NCBI RefSeq assembly: GCF_009739465.1
Contig: NZ_WHOM01000035.1
Coordinates: 103,952-152,434, forward strand
Length of the DNA: 48,483 bases
Source: Streptomyces apocyni
GTDB lineage: Bacteria; Actinomycetota; Actinomycetes; Streptomycetales; Streptomycetaceae
Direction of reading: 5' to 3'
The translations under genes and the position numbers were made by a program. Positions 7,909-16,075 of the stretch are shown here, one piece after another. The notes beneath the pieces were generated by a model, which had not been told where the DNA came from, did no database searches, and was given only the letters and a program-made list of their open reading frames with translations. The first letter of the stretch is position 1. Every line of letters begins with the position of its first letter.

Positions 7909-9107
7909 CTACCGCCCCGCCTCGCACCACCCTGCCCGCCTTCCCCTTCTCCTGGGACGGGACGCGGCTTCCCGACGACGTCGAGGCGCTGCGTGCCGAG
8001 CCCGTGAAGCGGGTGCGTACGATCGCCGGGGACGAGGCCTGGCTCGTCTCGTCGTACGCGCTCTCCAAGCAGGTGCTGGAGGATGAGCGGTTCTCGCTCA
8101 AGGACACCTCGGCCCCGGGCGCACCGCGCCAGTACGCCCTCACCATCCCGCCCGAAGTCGTCAACAACATGGGCAACATCACCGGCGCCGGGCTGCGCAG
8201 GGCCGTGATGAAGGCGGTCAATCCGAAGGCTCCGGGCCTTCAGGAGTGGCTGGTGAAGTCCGCGCACGGACTCGTTGACCAGCTTGAGCGCTACGGGGCT
8301 CCGGTCGATCTGCGCGGCGACTTCGCCGATCCGTACTCGGCTGGCATGCACTGCCACATACTCGGCACGCCCCAGGGCGACGCGTCCCGGCTGATGCGCA
8401 GCCTGGATGTGGCGTTCATGAACTCGCCGCGCAGCGTGGAAGCGGCGCGGCTGAACTGGGATCGCGATATCGCGTACATGGTCGCGCGACTCGACGATCC
8501 CGACCTGGTGCCTGGCGGTCTGATGGCCGAACTCGCCGCGCTGCGCGGGGACCCGGACTACGACCATCTGACCGACGAGATGCTCGCCACCGTCGGGGTC
8601 ACGCTGTTCGGCGCCGGGGTGATCTCGACGGCCGGGTTCCTGACCATGGCTATCGTCTCCCTCCTCACCCGGGAGGATGTACGGGAGCAGCTCACCGCCG
8701 ATCCGTCGCGGGTCGCGGGCGCGATGGACGAGCTGTTGCGGATCAACCTGTCCATTGGGGACGGCCTGCCCCGGATCGCCCTCGCGGATGTCCAGCTGGG
8801 TGATGTCACGGTACGGGAGGGGGAGTTGGTCCTCGTCCTGGTGGAAGGGGCCAACTACGACGCTGAGCAGTTCCCCGAGCCGAACGTCTTCGATCCGGGC
8901 CGGGAGAACGCGCATACGCATCTGTCCTTCGGGGGTGGCGCGCACTACTGCCCGGCCACCGCACTCGGCAAGAAGCACGCGGAGATCGCGTTGCAGGCCC
9001 TGGTGGAGCGGCTGCCGGGGCTGCGGCTCGCGGTGCCGGTCGAGCAGCTCGTCTGGCGCACCAACTTTATGAAGCGCCTTCCTGAGCGGCTTCCGGTCGC
9101 CTGGTAG
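7905..9107 (+). CDS. Cytochrome P450, probable diketopiperazine tailoring enzyme
   Basis: A 400-residue soluble bacterial P450. The I-helix region TLFGAGVISTAGF lacks the standard acidic residue before Thr, the K-helix ExxR is ELLR (in MDELLRINLSIGDGLPR), and the heme loop is LSFGGGAHYCPATALGKK with the ligand Cys349. The loop has CPA where CxG is usual. The heme loop and the C-terminus recall CYP121-type cyclodipeptide P450s. GTG 7905 overlaps the synthase stop (GTGA) and has AAGGAG at 7891-7896, so the two proteins are made as a coupled pair. Expected role: oxidation or coupling of the cyclodipeptide. No redox partner gene is adjacent. The last 41 bp overlap the 3' end of cbiO on the other strand. 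Confidence 0.92.
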   Translation: MTTAPPRTTLPAFPFSWDGTRLPDDVEALRAEPVKRVRTIAGDEAWLVSSYALSKQVLEDERFSLKDTSAPGAPRQYALTIPPEVVNNMGNITGAGLRRAVMKAVNPKAPGLQEWLVKSAHGLVDQLERYGAPVDLRGDFADPYSAGMHCHILGTPQGDASRLMRSLDVAFMNSPRSVEAARLNWDRDIAYMVARLDDPDLVPGGLMAELAALRGDPDYDHLTDEMLATVGVTLFGAGVISTAGFLTMAIVSLLTREDVREQLTADPSRVAGAMDELLRINLSIGDGLPRIALADVQLGDVTVREGELVLVLVEGANYDAEQFPEPNVFDPGRENAHTHLSFGGGAHYCPATALGKKHAEIALQALVERLPGLRLAVPVEQLVWRTNFMKRLPERLPVAW

Positions 9108-10044
9108 GCGTCGCCGTACCGGTTCCCTGCCCGCCCCCCGTCCAAGCCGCCAGTTGGTCGGGGGTACGCGGGCCGGTGGAGCCGGTGGGCAACAGGCCGT
9201 GCGTGGAGAGCAGTTGGGCTGCGGCGATGCCCCAGGGGGTGCGTAGGCCCGCCTGGTGGATCAGGTCCTGGCGGGCCAGGGCGTCAGCCACCGGTCCGGT
9301 GTGTACGCCTGAGGGGATGAGCAGGGCCGCGTCGTCCGCCCAGTGCAGGGCGAGGTCCACGTCGTGGGTGGCCATGACGACCGTCGTGCCGCTCGCGCGC
9401 AGCCGGGCCAGCGTGGCGAGGAGGCGTTCCTGGCCGTCCGGGTCCAGGCCCGCGGTGGGTTCGTCCAGGATCAGTACGCGGGGGCGCATCGCCACGGCGC
9501 CCGCGATGGCCGTGCGTTTGCGCTGCCCGTAGGAGAGGAGGTGAGTGGGGCGGTCGCGTAGGTGCGTGATGTCCAGGGCGGTGAGGGCCTCGTCGATACG
9601 GGTGCGGACCTCGGCGTCGGACAGGCCCAGGTTCATCGGGCCGAAGGACACGTCCTGTTCGACGGATGCCGCGAAGAGCTGGTCGTCGGGGTCCTGCACG
9701 ACCAGTTGGACGGTGGTACGGAGCCGGGTCAGGCCCTTGCGGTCGTACGTGACGGGGGTGCCGTCCAGGAGCAGGGTGCCGCTCGCCGGGCGCAGGCCAC
9801 CGCTGAGCAGCCTCATCAGGGTCGTCTTGCCGCTGCCGTTGCGGCCCAGCAGGGCGAGTGCGCGGCCTGGCGTGATGGCGAAGTCGAGGGTGTCGATGAC
9901 GGTCGGGCCCTCGTCGTAGGCGTAGGACACGGCCCGGAGTTCGACCTCGGCCGGGACCTGGGCTGATCCGTGGGCTGATCCGTAAGCCGGATCTTCGGTT
10001 TCGGGCGCGCGGGGTGGGGGTGGGGGTGGTCCCTGACCGGTCAT
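9067..10044 (-). CDS. cbiO: Cobalt ECF transporter ATP-binding subunit
   Basis: A 325-residue ABC ATPase of the ECF type. Walker A GRNGSGKT (67-74), the ECF Q-loop VVQDPDDQLF (115-124), signature SYGQRKR (171-177), Walker B VLILDEP (190-196) and switch His227 are all present. The ECF-type DPDDQLF and SYGQ motifs separate it from ordinary importers. The N-terminal 30 residues are Pro- and Ala-rich and dispensable-looking. The C-terminal 45 residues are a low-complexity Gly/Thr-rich tail, the part that overlaps the P450 gene on the opposite strand. It is the last gene of the cbiMNQO operon; its ATG overlaps the cbiQ stop by 4 bp. Confidence 0.92.
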   Translation of the reverse strand: MTGQGPPPPPPRAPETEDPAYGSAHGSAQVPAEVELRAVSYAYDEGPTVIDTLDFAITPGRALALLGRNGSGKTTLMRLLSGGLRPASGTLLLDGTPVTYDRKGLTRLRTTVQLVVQDPDDQLFAASVEQDVSFGPMNLGLSDAEVRTRIDEALTALDITHLRDRPTHLLSYGQRKRTAIAGAVAMRPRVLILDEPTAGLDPDGQERLLATLARLRASGTTVVMATHDVDLALHWADDAALLIPSGVHTGPVADALARQDLIHQAGLRTPWGIAAAQLLSTHGLLPTGSTGPRTPDQLAAWTGGGQGTGTATPTRRPEAAQEGAS

Positions 10045-10802
10045 CCCAAAGGCCTTTCCAGTACGTGATGCAGGGTGAGGGCGACGGCCGCCACCGCGGC
10101 CAGCAGCGTCAGCGCGGCTGCCACGAAGCGCGGCGAGACGCGCGCCTCGGGGACCAGCACGCGCAGGGTGCCGTCGTATCCGCGCCCGGCCAGTCCGGCC
10201 TGTAGGCGGGACGCACGGTCGAAGGCGCGGACGAACGCGGTGGCGCCGAGTCCGGCGAGTGAGCGCCAGGTGGCGGCCCGGGTGGTGTGACCCAGCCGGG
10301 CGGCCTGCGCCTGGCGGATCCGCGTCATCGAGTCCAGGAGCAGGAAGCTCATCCGGTACGTCACCAGGGCGACGTCAACGACAGCGGCGGGCACCCCCGC
10401 CTTCACCAGCCGGGGCAGTAGATCGGACATCGGCGTGGTGAACGCGAACAACAGCACGCCGAGTGAGGCCGCCGACGTACGCAGCAGAAGCCCCGCGGCG
10501 CGGGCCGGGCCCTCCGGGTCCAGGGTCACAAACCCTTCGGGGGCGCCCACCTGGACGAGCAGGGTCAGGGCGCCGCTGACGCAGAAACCGAGCGGAATAC
10601 GGTACGCCCGCCACAGCCGACGCGGGGGCACGCCAGCGGGCCCGAGCAGCACGGTCAGGGCCGTGACGATGACGAGCGCCGCGCCCGGCCAGGGCGGGAG
10701 CGAGATGGCCAGTACGGTCAGCCCGAGTCCGAGTACGGCCTTGTCCACGGGGTGACGGCGGCGCCAGCGACTGCTGTGCGCCGCCGCGTCGATGGGCAGC
10801 AC
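10041..10802 (-). CDS. cbiQ: Cobalt ECF transporter transmembrane subunit
   Basis: A 253-residue integral membrane T-component. It has several hydrophobic segments (VLGLGLTVLAISLPPW, ALVIVTALTVLLG, a C-terminal helix VAAALTLLAAVAAVAL). Between them lie the cytoplasmic coupling helices with the family's Ala-Arg-Gly-type signature (QAQAARLG in the first, LQAGLAGRGYDG in the second), which dock on CbiO. The GTG start at 10802 lies 15 bp after the cbiN stop. It couples ATP hydrolysis by CbiO to cobalt uptake through CbiMN. Confidence 0.92.
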   Translation of the reverse strand: MLPIDAAAHSSRWRRRHPVDKAVLGLGLTVLAISLPPWPGAALVIVTALTVLLGPAGVPPRRLWRAYRIPLGFCVSGALTLLVQVGAPEGFVTLDPEGPARAAGLLLRTSAASLGVLLFAFTTPMSDLLPRLVKAGVPAAVVDVALVTYRMSFLLLDSMTRIRQAQAARLGHTTRAATWRSLAGLGATAFVRAFDRASRLQAGLAGRGYDGTLRVLVPEARVSPRFVAAALTLLAAVAAVALTLHHVLERPLG

Positions 10803-10817
10803 GGGTGAGGGCCCCGC

Positions 10818-11207
10818 CTAGTCGCCGCTAGGCGAAGCGGCGGTCTCGGCGTTCTCGGCGTTCTCGGCGTTCTCGGCGTTCTTCTCGTACGCCGCCCGCG
10901 CCCGCGCCTCCCCCTGCCTGCGGCCCCGGTGCACCCCGAAGTAGTACGCCAGCACACCGGCGCCGATCGCCGCCTGGAGGGCGAACAGGGCTGACTCGAC
11001 CTCGCCCGACGGAGGTTCGTAGAGCGGGGTGAACCATGGCTCGTAGCCGGGGTCGATCTCGGTGATCGCACCCTCCGCCTCGCCGTCGGCTCCGGCGAAC
11101 GGCTCCTCCTTGTGGTCGCCGAGGCCCAGCGCCAGCGGGAGCACCGCGAGCGCGGCCACCACCAGCAACAGCAAGGTGTTGATCTTCGCGTTCTTGGACA
11201 TGCTCAT
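10818..11207 (-). CDS. cbiN: Cobalt ECF transporter small subunit
   Basis: A 129-residue CbiN. It has an N-terminal helix ([21 protein letters not shown]), an extracytoplasmic loop with the family's [13 protein letters not shown] and [24 protein letters not shown], and a second helix ([14 protein letters not shown]). It works with CbiM in cobalt loading. The C-terminal cytoplasmic tail carries four tandem Asn-Ala-Glu units, encoded by GTTCTCGGC-type 9-bp repeats, an expansion not part of the family core. It overlaps cbiM by 4 bp (ATGA). Confidence 0.92.
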   Translation of the reverse strand: MSMSKNAKINTLLLLVVAALAVLPLALGLGDHKEEPFAGADGEAEGAITEIDPGYEPWFTPLYEPPSGEVESALFALQAAIGAGVLAYYFGVHRGRRQGEARARAAYEKNAENAENAENAETAASPSGD

Positions 11208-11938
11208 CGGGACTCCACCTCCGTGCCCTCCGCCGCCTGCGCACCCTTCGCCGCCTGCGCCGCCTGCGACTGCTTCCGCGTCAACAGCACCCCGAGACGC
11301 GTCAGCTCCCCCTTGCTGGACCGCACCAAAAGCCGCATCACCAGCACCGTCAGCAGCCCCTCGCTGATGGCCAGCGGGATCTGCGTCACCGCGAAGATCG
11401 AGCCGAACTTCCCCAGCGCCCCCAGGAACCCGCTGCTCGGGTCAGTGAAGGCCAGCGCCAGCTGGACACTCGTGACGCAGTACGTGGAGAGGTCCGCGAC
11501 GAAGGCGCCGCCGAAGACCGCCCCCATCAGCGGCACATCGAACCGCCTCAGCAGCCGGTAGACGCCGTATCCCGCCCACGGCCCGACGATCGCCATCGAG
11601 AAGACGTTGGCGCCGAGCGTGGTGAGACCGCCGTGGGCGAGCAGCAGCGCCTGGAAAAGCAGCGTGATGGTGCCAAGTACGGCCATGATCGGCGGCCGGA
11701 AGAGAATCGCGCCGAGTCCGGTGCCGGTCGGGTGTGAGCAGCTCCCCGTGACCGACGGGATCTTCAGCGCGGAAAGAACGAAAGTGAAGGCCCCGGACGC
11801 GCCAAGGAGCAGCGTGCTCTCGGGGTTGGACTTGACCTCACGGGTCAGGGCACGTACGCCGTGGATGACGAACGGCGCCGCCGCGGCGCTCCAGGCGACC
11901 GCGTGTACCGGTGGTAGAAAACCCTCGGCTATATGCAT
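11204..11938 (-). CDS. cbiM: Cobalt ECF transporter substrate-capture subunit
   Basis: A 244-residue integral membrane S-component. The start is set at ATG 11938 because the mature family begins Met-His-Ile-Ala-Glu-Gly, where the free N-terminal amine and His2 bind Co(II); a TTG 13 codons upstream would bury this. [18 protein letters not shown] contains the conserved His-rich cobalt region, and [17 protein letters not shown] is the family's most conserved helix. The C-terminal tail is an Ala/Gln-rich repeat-like stretch. It is the first gene of cbiMNQO, directly behind a cobalamin riboswitch, so cobalt import should fall when B12 is plentiful. Confidence 0.94.
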   Translation of the reverse strand: MHIAEGFLPPVHAVAWSAAAAPFVIHGVRALTREVKSNPESTLLLGASGAFTFVLSALKIPSVTGSCSHPTGTGLGAILFRPPIMAVLGTITLLFQALLLAHGGLTTLGANVFSMAIVGPWAGYGVYRLLRRFDVPLMGAVFGGAFVADLSTYCVTSVQLALAFTDPSSGFLGALGKFGSIFAVTQIPLAISEGLLTVLVMRLLVRSSKGELTRLGVLLTRKQSQAAQAAKGAQAAEGTEVESR

Positions 11939-11984
11939 GGCTGAGCAGACCCTCTCCAGCACCTCGTGGATGGACAACGCGCCT

Positions 11985-12155
11985 TGGCCGGTCTCCTGGC
12001 TTACGGGTCATACCGCCCTGACTCCGCCTTCCCGGGTACGTGGAGCTACCCAGTGGCTGCCCCTGGGGGCTGGAGCCGGACTTCCCGATCACAGTGGCGA
12101 GGGCCGCGTCGGCATCACACCGATTTCCCGTACGCCAAGGCGTGGTGACACTAGT
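11985..12155 (-). promoter_or_regulatory. Cobalamin (B12) riboswitch
   Basis: On the minus strand the leader of cbiM has the conserved cobalamin-aptamer elements in order: GGGAAATCGGTGTGATGCCG, then CGCGGCCCTCGCCACTGTGA, then the B12 box CAGCCACTGGG, and the closing AAGCCAGGAGACCGG ending near 11985. The 3' end lies about 50 bases before the cbiM start, close enough to control the ribosome binding site or termination. Limits are approximate. Confidence 0.92.
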
Positions 12156-12180
12156 CCGCTGGTGGGGGCCCTGACAACTA

Positions 12181-12209
12181 CGGGCCGTGGCCAGTGGTTG
12201 ACCGGCCCG
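12181..12209 (-). terminator. Terminator between the three-gene operon and the cobalt leader
   Basis: On the minus strand CGGGCCGGTCA pairs with TGGCCACGGCCCG (12 base pairs, one bulged A) around an ACCAC loop. It lies 13 bp past the stop of the PBP-like gene and before the riboswitch, separating the two codirectional operons. Confidence 0.7.
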
Positions 12210-12222
12210 CGATGCGCTACGG

Positions 12223-13869
12223 CTAAGGGCAGCCGCCCTGGAAGACGTGCTCGTAAGTGCGCAGCAGCTTGGGGGCCTTGGCGCCGCCCTTTCCGTCGGC
12301 CTTGCCCTTCGGCTGCGGTGGCGGCGGGTACTCCATCACCGGGACCGGCTTGCACACCGGCCACTGCTCGGTTTCGCGCGCGTCGTCGAAGCCGAACGTC
12401 CCGGAGGCTCCCAGTACGCAGCTGACGCAGCTGGCACCGTCCTCGGTATCGAGGATGCCCATGTTGATGATGGTTTGGTAGATATCGTCCGTGGTCGGCA
12501 TGACCGGGGGGGCCGTGCCCGTGTCCGTGCCCGTGCCCGTGTCCGTGTCCGCGTCCGGGTCAATGGCGTTGATCTCGTTGTAGGCCTGGTCGAAGGCCTC
12601 GGAGAGCACCGTGAAGGAGTCCCGGTACATGATCGAGTAGCCGTCGTCCAGCGGCCGCTCCCCCAGCTCGTGTTTCTTCTCCACCTCCTCGAACTGCTCC
12701 AGGAAGTGGGCCAGCCCCTCCGGCCGCTCCTTGTGGGTCTTGTCCTCCCACCACGCGGGGTCCACCGAAGCCGCGTTCACCAGCGTGATGTTGGCGTCCC
12801 GCATCTGCTGGGTGAGCTCCGGCTTGGAGTGCTCGGTGTCGAGCCCGATGCCCACCTTCAGGATGCGCAGCGGCTTGGAGTTGTCACAGGCGGGTTCCTT
12901 GACCAGGTGGCGGATCAGATACGGCAGGTCACGGTCCCGCCCCGCGAAGAAGACCGTGTCCGAGCCGGTCACGCAGACCTTCTGGGCGACGGAGGAGAAG
13001 CGGCGCGGGATTCCGGCGTCCTCGCCGGTGATGCCCAGGTAGTAGGCCCGGTTCTTGTCCAGTCCGTACGTATCGCTGAAGCGGTCCTCGAACTGATCGC
13101 GCAGGTCGAGCGAGTAGGCGTCCTTCTGCCGGTTGTCCGCGACCAGGAATCCCCGGTCGCCTGGCTCCTTGGCCAGGTACTTGACCAGGGCGTCCACCAG
13201 GAGCGCGTTCGACGGGGAGGTCTTGAAGAGGTACGAGTCCTTCATCGTCGTCCCCGTGAGGATCGGCCCGACCGAGGGAATCCGGTGCTCGCCGAGCGCC
13301 TCGACCGCCTTGAGGGTCTCCGGGGTGCTGCTGGGCATGCCGAGCACGCCGACCAGCGGGGATTCGTCGTCCGTCATCCCGATCAGCCGGTCCACGGCCG
13401 GGCGCCACTTGTCCAGGTCCTTGCCGTCGTTGGCCAGCAGCAGCTGATAGTGCGGACCCGTTGCCGCGTTGGCCTCCAGCTGTGCCGTGTAGGCGCCCGC
13501 CAGGGCGCGCCTCATCTCCTCGGCGGTCATGGTGCTGGTGTCGTCGGAGGTGAAGGGCATCATCAGCGCGATCCGCGCGTAGGGGATCCGCGGGCTGCCC
13601 TTTTCCGGGGTCTCCCAGGCCTTCTTGACGCTGGCGTTCTCCTCCGCGATGGCGGTGATCAGGCTTTGGATCTCCGGGTCGCCCTTCAGCGAGTCGGTGG
13701 CCGTGACGCCCACGCACTCGCCGCCGACCTCCTCCAGGCCCTCCCCGCACTCGTCGGGGAGCAGCGTGACGACGAGCAGGCCGAGGCCTACGAGGAGCGC
13801 GAGGCAGACCACCGCGGCGATGGCCTTGTCCAGCGGTCCCCAGACGTGGTTTCTCCAGCGCGTCAGCAT
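12223..13869 (-). CDS. Membrane-anchored periplasmic-binding-protein-like sensor
   Basis: A 548-residue protein with a short cytoplasmic start (MLTRWRNHVWGPLDK), one transmembrane helix (about residues 17-37) and a long extracytoplasmic part. That part resembles a type I periplasmic binding fold of the Leu/Ile/Val-receptor class: RIALMMPFTSDD, PLVGVLGMPSSTPETLKAV, IPSVGPILTGTTM, YLFKTSPSN and DTVFFAGRDRDLPYLI. There is no lipobox and no nearby permease or ATPase of an importer, so a sensing role is more likely than transport. Late Cys residues (ASCVSC, QWPVCKP) could form disulfides. A TDTGTGTDTGT repeat lies near residue 450. It is the last gene of a three-gene operon, 40 bp after the ATPase gene. 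Confidence 0.75.
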   Translation of the reverse strand: MLTRWRNHVWGPLDKAIAAVVCLALLVGLGLLVVTLLPDECGEGLEEVGGECVGVTATDSLKGDPEIQSLITAIAEENASVKKAWETPEKGSPRIPYARIALMMPFTSDDTSTMTAEEMRRALAGAYTAQLEANAATGPHYQLLLANDGKDLDKWRPAVDRLIGMTDDESPLVGVLGMPSSTPETLKAVEALGEHRIPSVGPILTGTTMKDSYLFKTSPSNALLVDALVKYLAKEPGDRGFLVADNRQKDAYSLDLRDQFEDRFSDTYGLDKNRAYYLGITGEDAGIPRRFSSVAQKVCVTGSDTVFFAGRDRDLPYLIRHLVKEPACDNSKPLRILKVGIGLDTEHSKPELTQQMRDANITLVNAASVDPAWWEDKTHKERPEGLAHFLEQFEEVEKKHELGERPLDDGYSIMYRDSFTVLSEAFDQAYNEINAIDPDADTDTGTGTDTGTAPPVMPTTDDIYQTIINMGILDTEDGASCVSCVLGASGTFGFDDARETEQWPVCKPVPVMEYPPPPQPKGKADGKGGAKAPKLLRTYEHVFQGGCP

Positions 13870-13909
13870 GGCTGTGGTTCCTCTCCTCTCGCGACGGTCG
13901 TCACGGTCG

Positions 13910-16030
13910 TCACGGTTCGATGGGGCGGGGCCAGCGGTGGCGTAGTGCCACCGGCCAGGTCTGCGCGGCGCGGTTCAGTACGGCGTGCCCGGTTGGATGG
14001 CGTACGGAGAGGAACCGCAGCTCCGTACCCACGCCCTCGCAGAGGTCGTCCAGCGGCTCGGCGAACGGTTCGCGCAGGTACCAGACGGCGTGCAGCAGCC
14101 GGTTGACGGAACGCGCGATGGTGCCGGTATCGCCTGGGCCGCCTGTGCCGCCTGGGCCGTCTGTGCGGCCGGTGTCAGGGTGGCGGTGGTCGTGGGCGCC
14201 ACGGGCGATCTCCGCGCGATCGTCCCTCCAGTGGGCCAGGGGTGGGTGGGGTGCGGTGCTGATGTGCCGCAGGGCGCGCAGCCAGTCCGCCGCGTCCACG
14301 TCCTGGCGGCCGAAGTCCTGGGTCAGCCGGGCCACTACGGGCTCCGCGCCGAACCCGGCGAGCGTGTGCCGCAGTACGTCGGCCACGTGTGCGGGGCCGA
14401 GCGTCGCGTAGTGCTCGCGCAGGACGATGTGGGTGCCGTCCCAGCGGCGACCCGCGTCGGCTCCCCCGCGCGCCTGGTGGATCAGCAGGTCCCGCAGGAA
14501 GGGGTCGGGCACGAATCGCGGCGAACCGCCGGGAGTGTCGGGGGTGTTGTCGTCGGCCGCCTCGCCCTCCGGGACAGCGGTCCAGTGTTCTTCTTCCAGG
14601 TATCTGGCGGCCTCGGCGGCGGGCAGCGGGTCGCCTCCGATGCCCGTCGACCGGGCGGCCAGAGCGTCGGCGGCGGCGCGGTCGGGGGCCGGGGAGAGCA
14701 GGATGAGGTGATCGCGGTGCTGAGGGTGCGGGATCAGCCGCTCCAGCAGCAGCTCGGTGACCGGGCGGCCGTCGTGGGCGGGCAGGTCGAGCAACTCCTC
14801 GGGGCGTACGGTGCGTTCACCCGCCGTGCGGACGACCGCCGCGCCGAGCAGGGCGCTGCCCTCTGGGTGGCCGCGGGTGAGTGCGTGCAGGGCCGCGGGC
14901 AGGTGGCGGTGCAGCGGCGCGTCGGCACGGTCGAGCATCAGCAGTACGTCGTCCAGGTCGAGCGGCGCGAGCGGAATGACCAGCAGTCCGGCCGACGGCG
15001 ACGCGGGGGCGGTACGGGACCAGCCGGAGGTGGCGAGGACCTCGGTGAGGCGACGTCGGGTGGCGTCCGGGTAGCGGCTCGTGGTGGTGTCGCCGAGCCG
15101 GGTCGCGATGACGACGAGCGGGTCGTGGGTGTCCGGGGCCGCCGCGCGCTGCTGGAGGATGAGGTCGAGTAACTCCTCACCGGCTTCGGTGTGGACGTTG
15201 TCCAGGAGGATGAGGGGCCGGGGGGTGCGGTTCGCCCGCTGCCAGCGCCCGTAGGCCCCGGTGACGTCTTCGGTGAAGGCGGCGACCAGGAGGCGTTCGA
15301 CCGCGTGGCGGTAGGCGCCACCTTGGTGGAAGCGGAGGCAGAGCCGCACCAACGCCGCCTCGCCGTCGGCCGATCCGGGAACGTGTCCCTGGTACCACTC
15401 GCGCGCGGTGCGGCCGGGACGTGCCTTGGTGTGCTGGTGGAAGTACCGCGCGATGACGGCGGTCGCCACGGCCTCCAGATCCTGCTGCCCGCCCGCGTCG
15501 GCCAGGCCCTCGCTGATCTCGTACGTCCAGTCCTGGACCCCGCCACCTTCCGGGCCCGCTCCGGAGTCCTCGCGCAGGTCGCAGGCCGTGAGCAGGCGGT
15601 CGATCCGGTCGCGGGCCAGGCGCCGTTCGTGGTCGCCGCCCCGGTGCCAGCTGGAGATGGCGAACAGGCCGGGAAGCAGCCGGGGGAAGACGGGACGGCC
15701 GGGTCGGCCGAGGGTGGGCGCGAGGTCGCAGGCCAGTTGGACGAGTACCTCCACGACCGTGGAGGCGTTCGACGCCGCGAAGCCGGTATGGCGCGCGGGG
15801 TCGGCCTCCGACACATCGACGCGGCCGAGCGGGACGCGACCCCGGTACGCCGCGTCCAGGGCGGCCAGCACCGCGGTCTTGCCCATGCCGTGGCGGCCGG
15901 TCAGCAGGACGACGGGCTGGTCACCCGGGTGTTCCTGGCGGACCAGTTCACGCTTGGCCGGTGCCAGGCCGACCAGTCGGGGCACCAGGGCGTGCAGCAA
16001 CGGGTCACGCGCGTACAGCTGGGACCGCAT
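13910..16030 (-). CDS. STAND-like P-loop ATPase of unknown function
   Basis: A 706-residue protein starting at ATG 16030, chosen for its strong GAGGAGG site just upstream; a start 10 codons earlier lacks one. Walker A is TGRHGMGKTA (Gly45-Thr52) and Walker B is PLILLDNVH near the middle, followed by LVVIATRLGD as a sensor-like strand. This order fits an AAA/STAND NTPase. The C-terminal 350 residues are helical and unassigned, with a Gly/Thr-rich insert (TGRTDGPGGTGGPGDTG). No effector domain or TPR array is recognisable. It lies between a winged-helix-like gene (45 bp gap) and a PBP-like sensor gene (40 bp gap), which suggests one complex spanning the membrane and cytoplasm. Homologues are probably annotated only as ATP-binding protein. 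Confidence 0.75.
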   Translation of the reverse strand: MRSQLYARDPLLHALVPRLVGLAPAKRELVRQEHPGDQPVVLLTGRHGMGKTAVLAALDAAYRGRVPLGRVDVSEADPARHTGFAASNASTVVEVLVQLACDLAPTLGRPGRPVFPRLLPGLFAISSWHRGGDHERRLARDRIDRLLTACDLREDSGAGPEGGGVQDWTYEISEGLADAGGQQDLEAVATAVIARYFHQHTKARPGRTAREWYQGHVPGSADGEAALVRLCLRFHQGGAYRHAVERLLVAAFTEDVTGAYGRWQRANRTPRPLILLDNVHTEAGEELLDLILQQRAAAPDTHDPLVVIATRLGDTTTSRYPDATRRRLTEVLATSGWSRTAPASPSAGLLVIPLAPLDLDDVLLMLDRADAPLHRHLPAALHALTRGHPEGSALLGAAVVRTAGERTVRPEELLDLPAHDGRPVTELLLERLIPHPQHRDHLILLSPAPDRAAADALAARSTGIGGDPLPAAEAARYLEEEHWTAVPEGEAADDNTPDTPGGSPRFVPDPFLRDLLIHQARGGADAGRRWDGTHIVLREHYATLGPAHVADVLRHTLAGFGAEPVVARLTQDFGRQDVDAADWLRALRHISTAPHPPLAHWRDDRAEIARGAHDHRHPDTGRTDGPGGTGGPGDTGTIARSVNRLLHAVWYLREPFAEPLDDLCEGVGTELRFLSVRHPTGHAVLNRAAQTWPVALRHRWPRPIEP

Positions 16031-16075
16031 GCTCCTCCTCTGCCATGGGGACGGGGTCACCGGGTGGTGAGCGCG

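Noticed and set aside
11204..11977. TTG start of cbiM at 11977
   Set aside because: The protein family needs Met-His-Ile at the mature N-terminus for cobalt binding, which fits ATG 11938.
12247..14106. A 619-codon open frame opposite the PBP-like gene
   Set aside because: Shadow of the minus-strand gene by third-position GC bias; no ribosome binding site and no motif.
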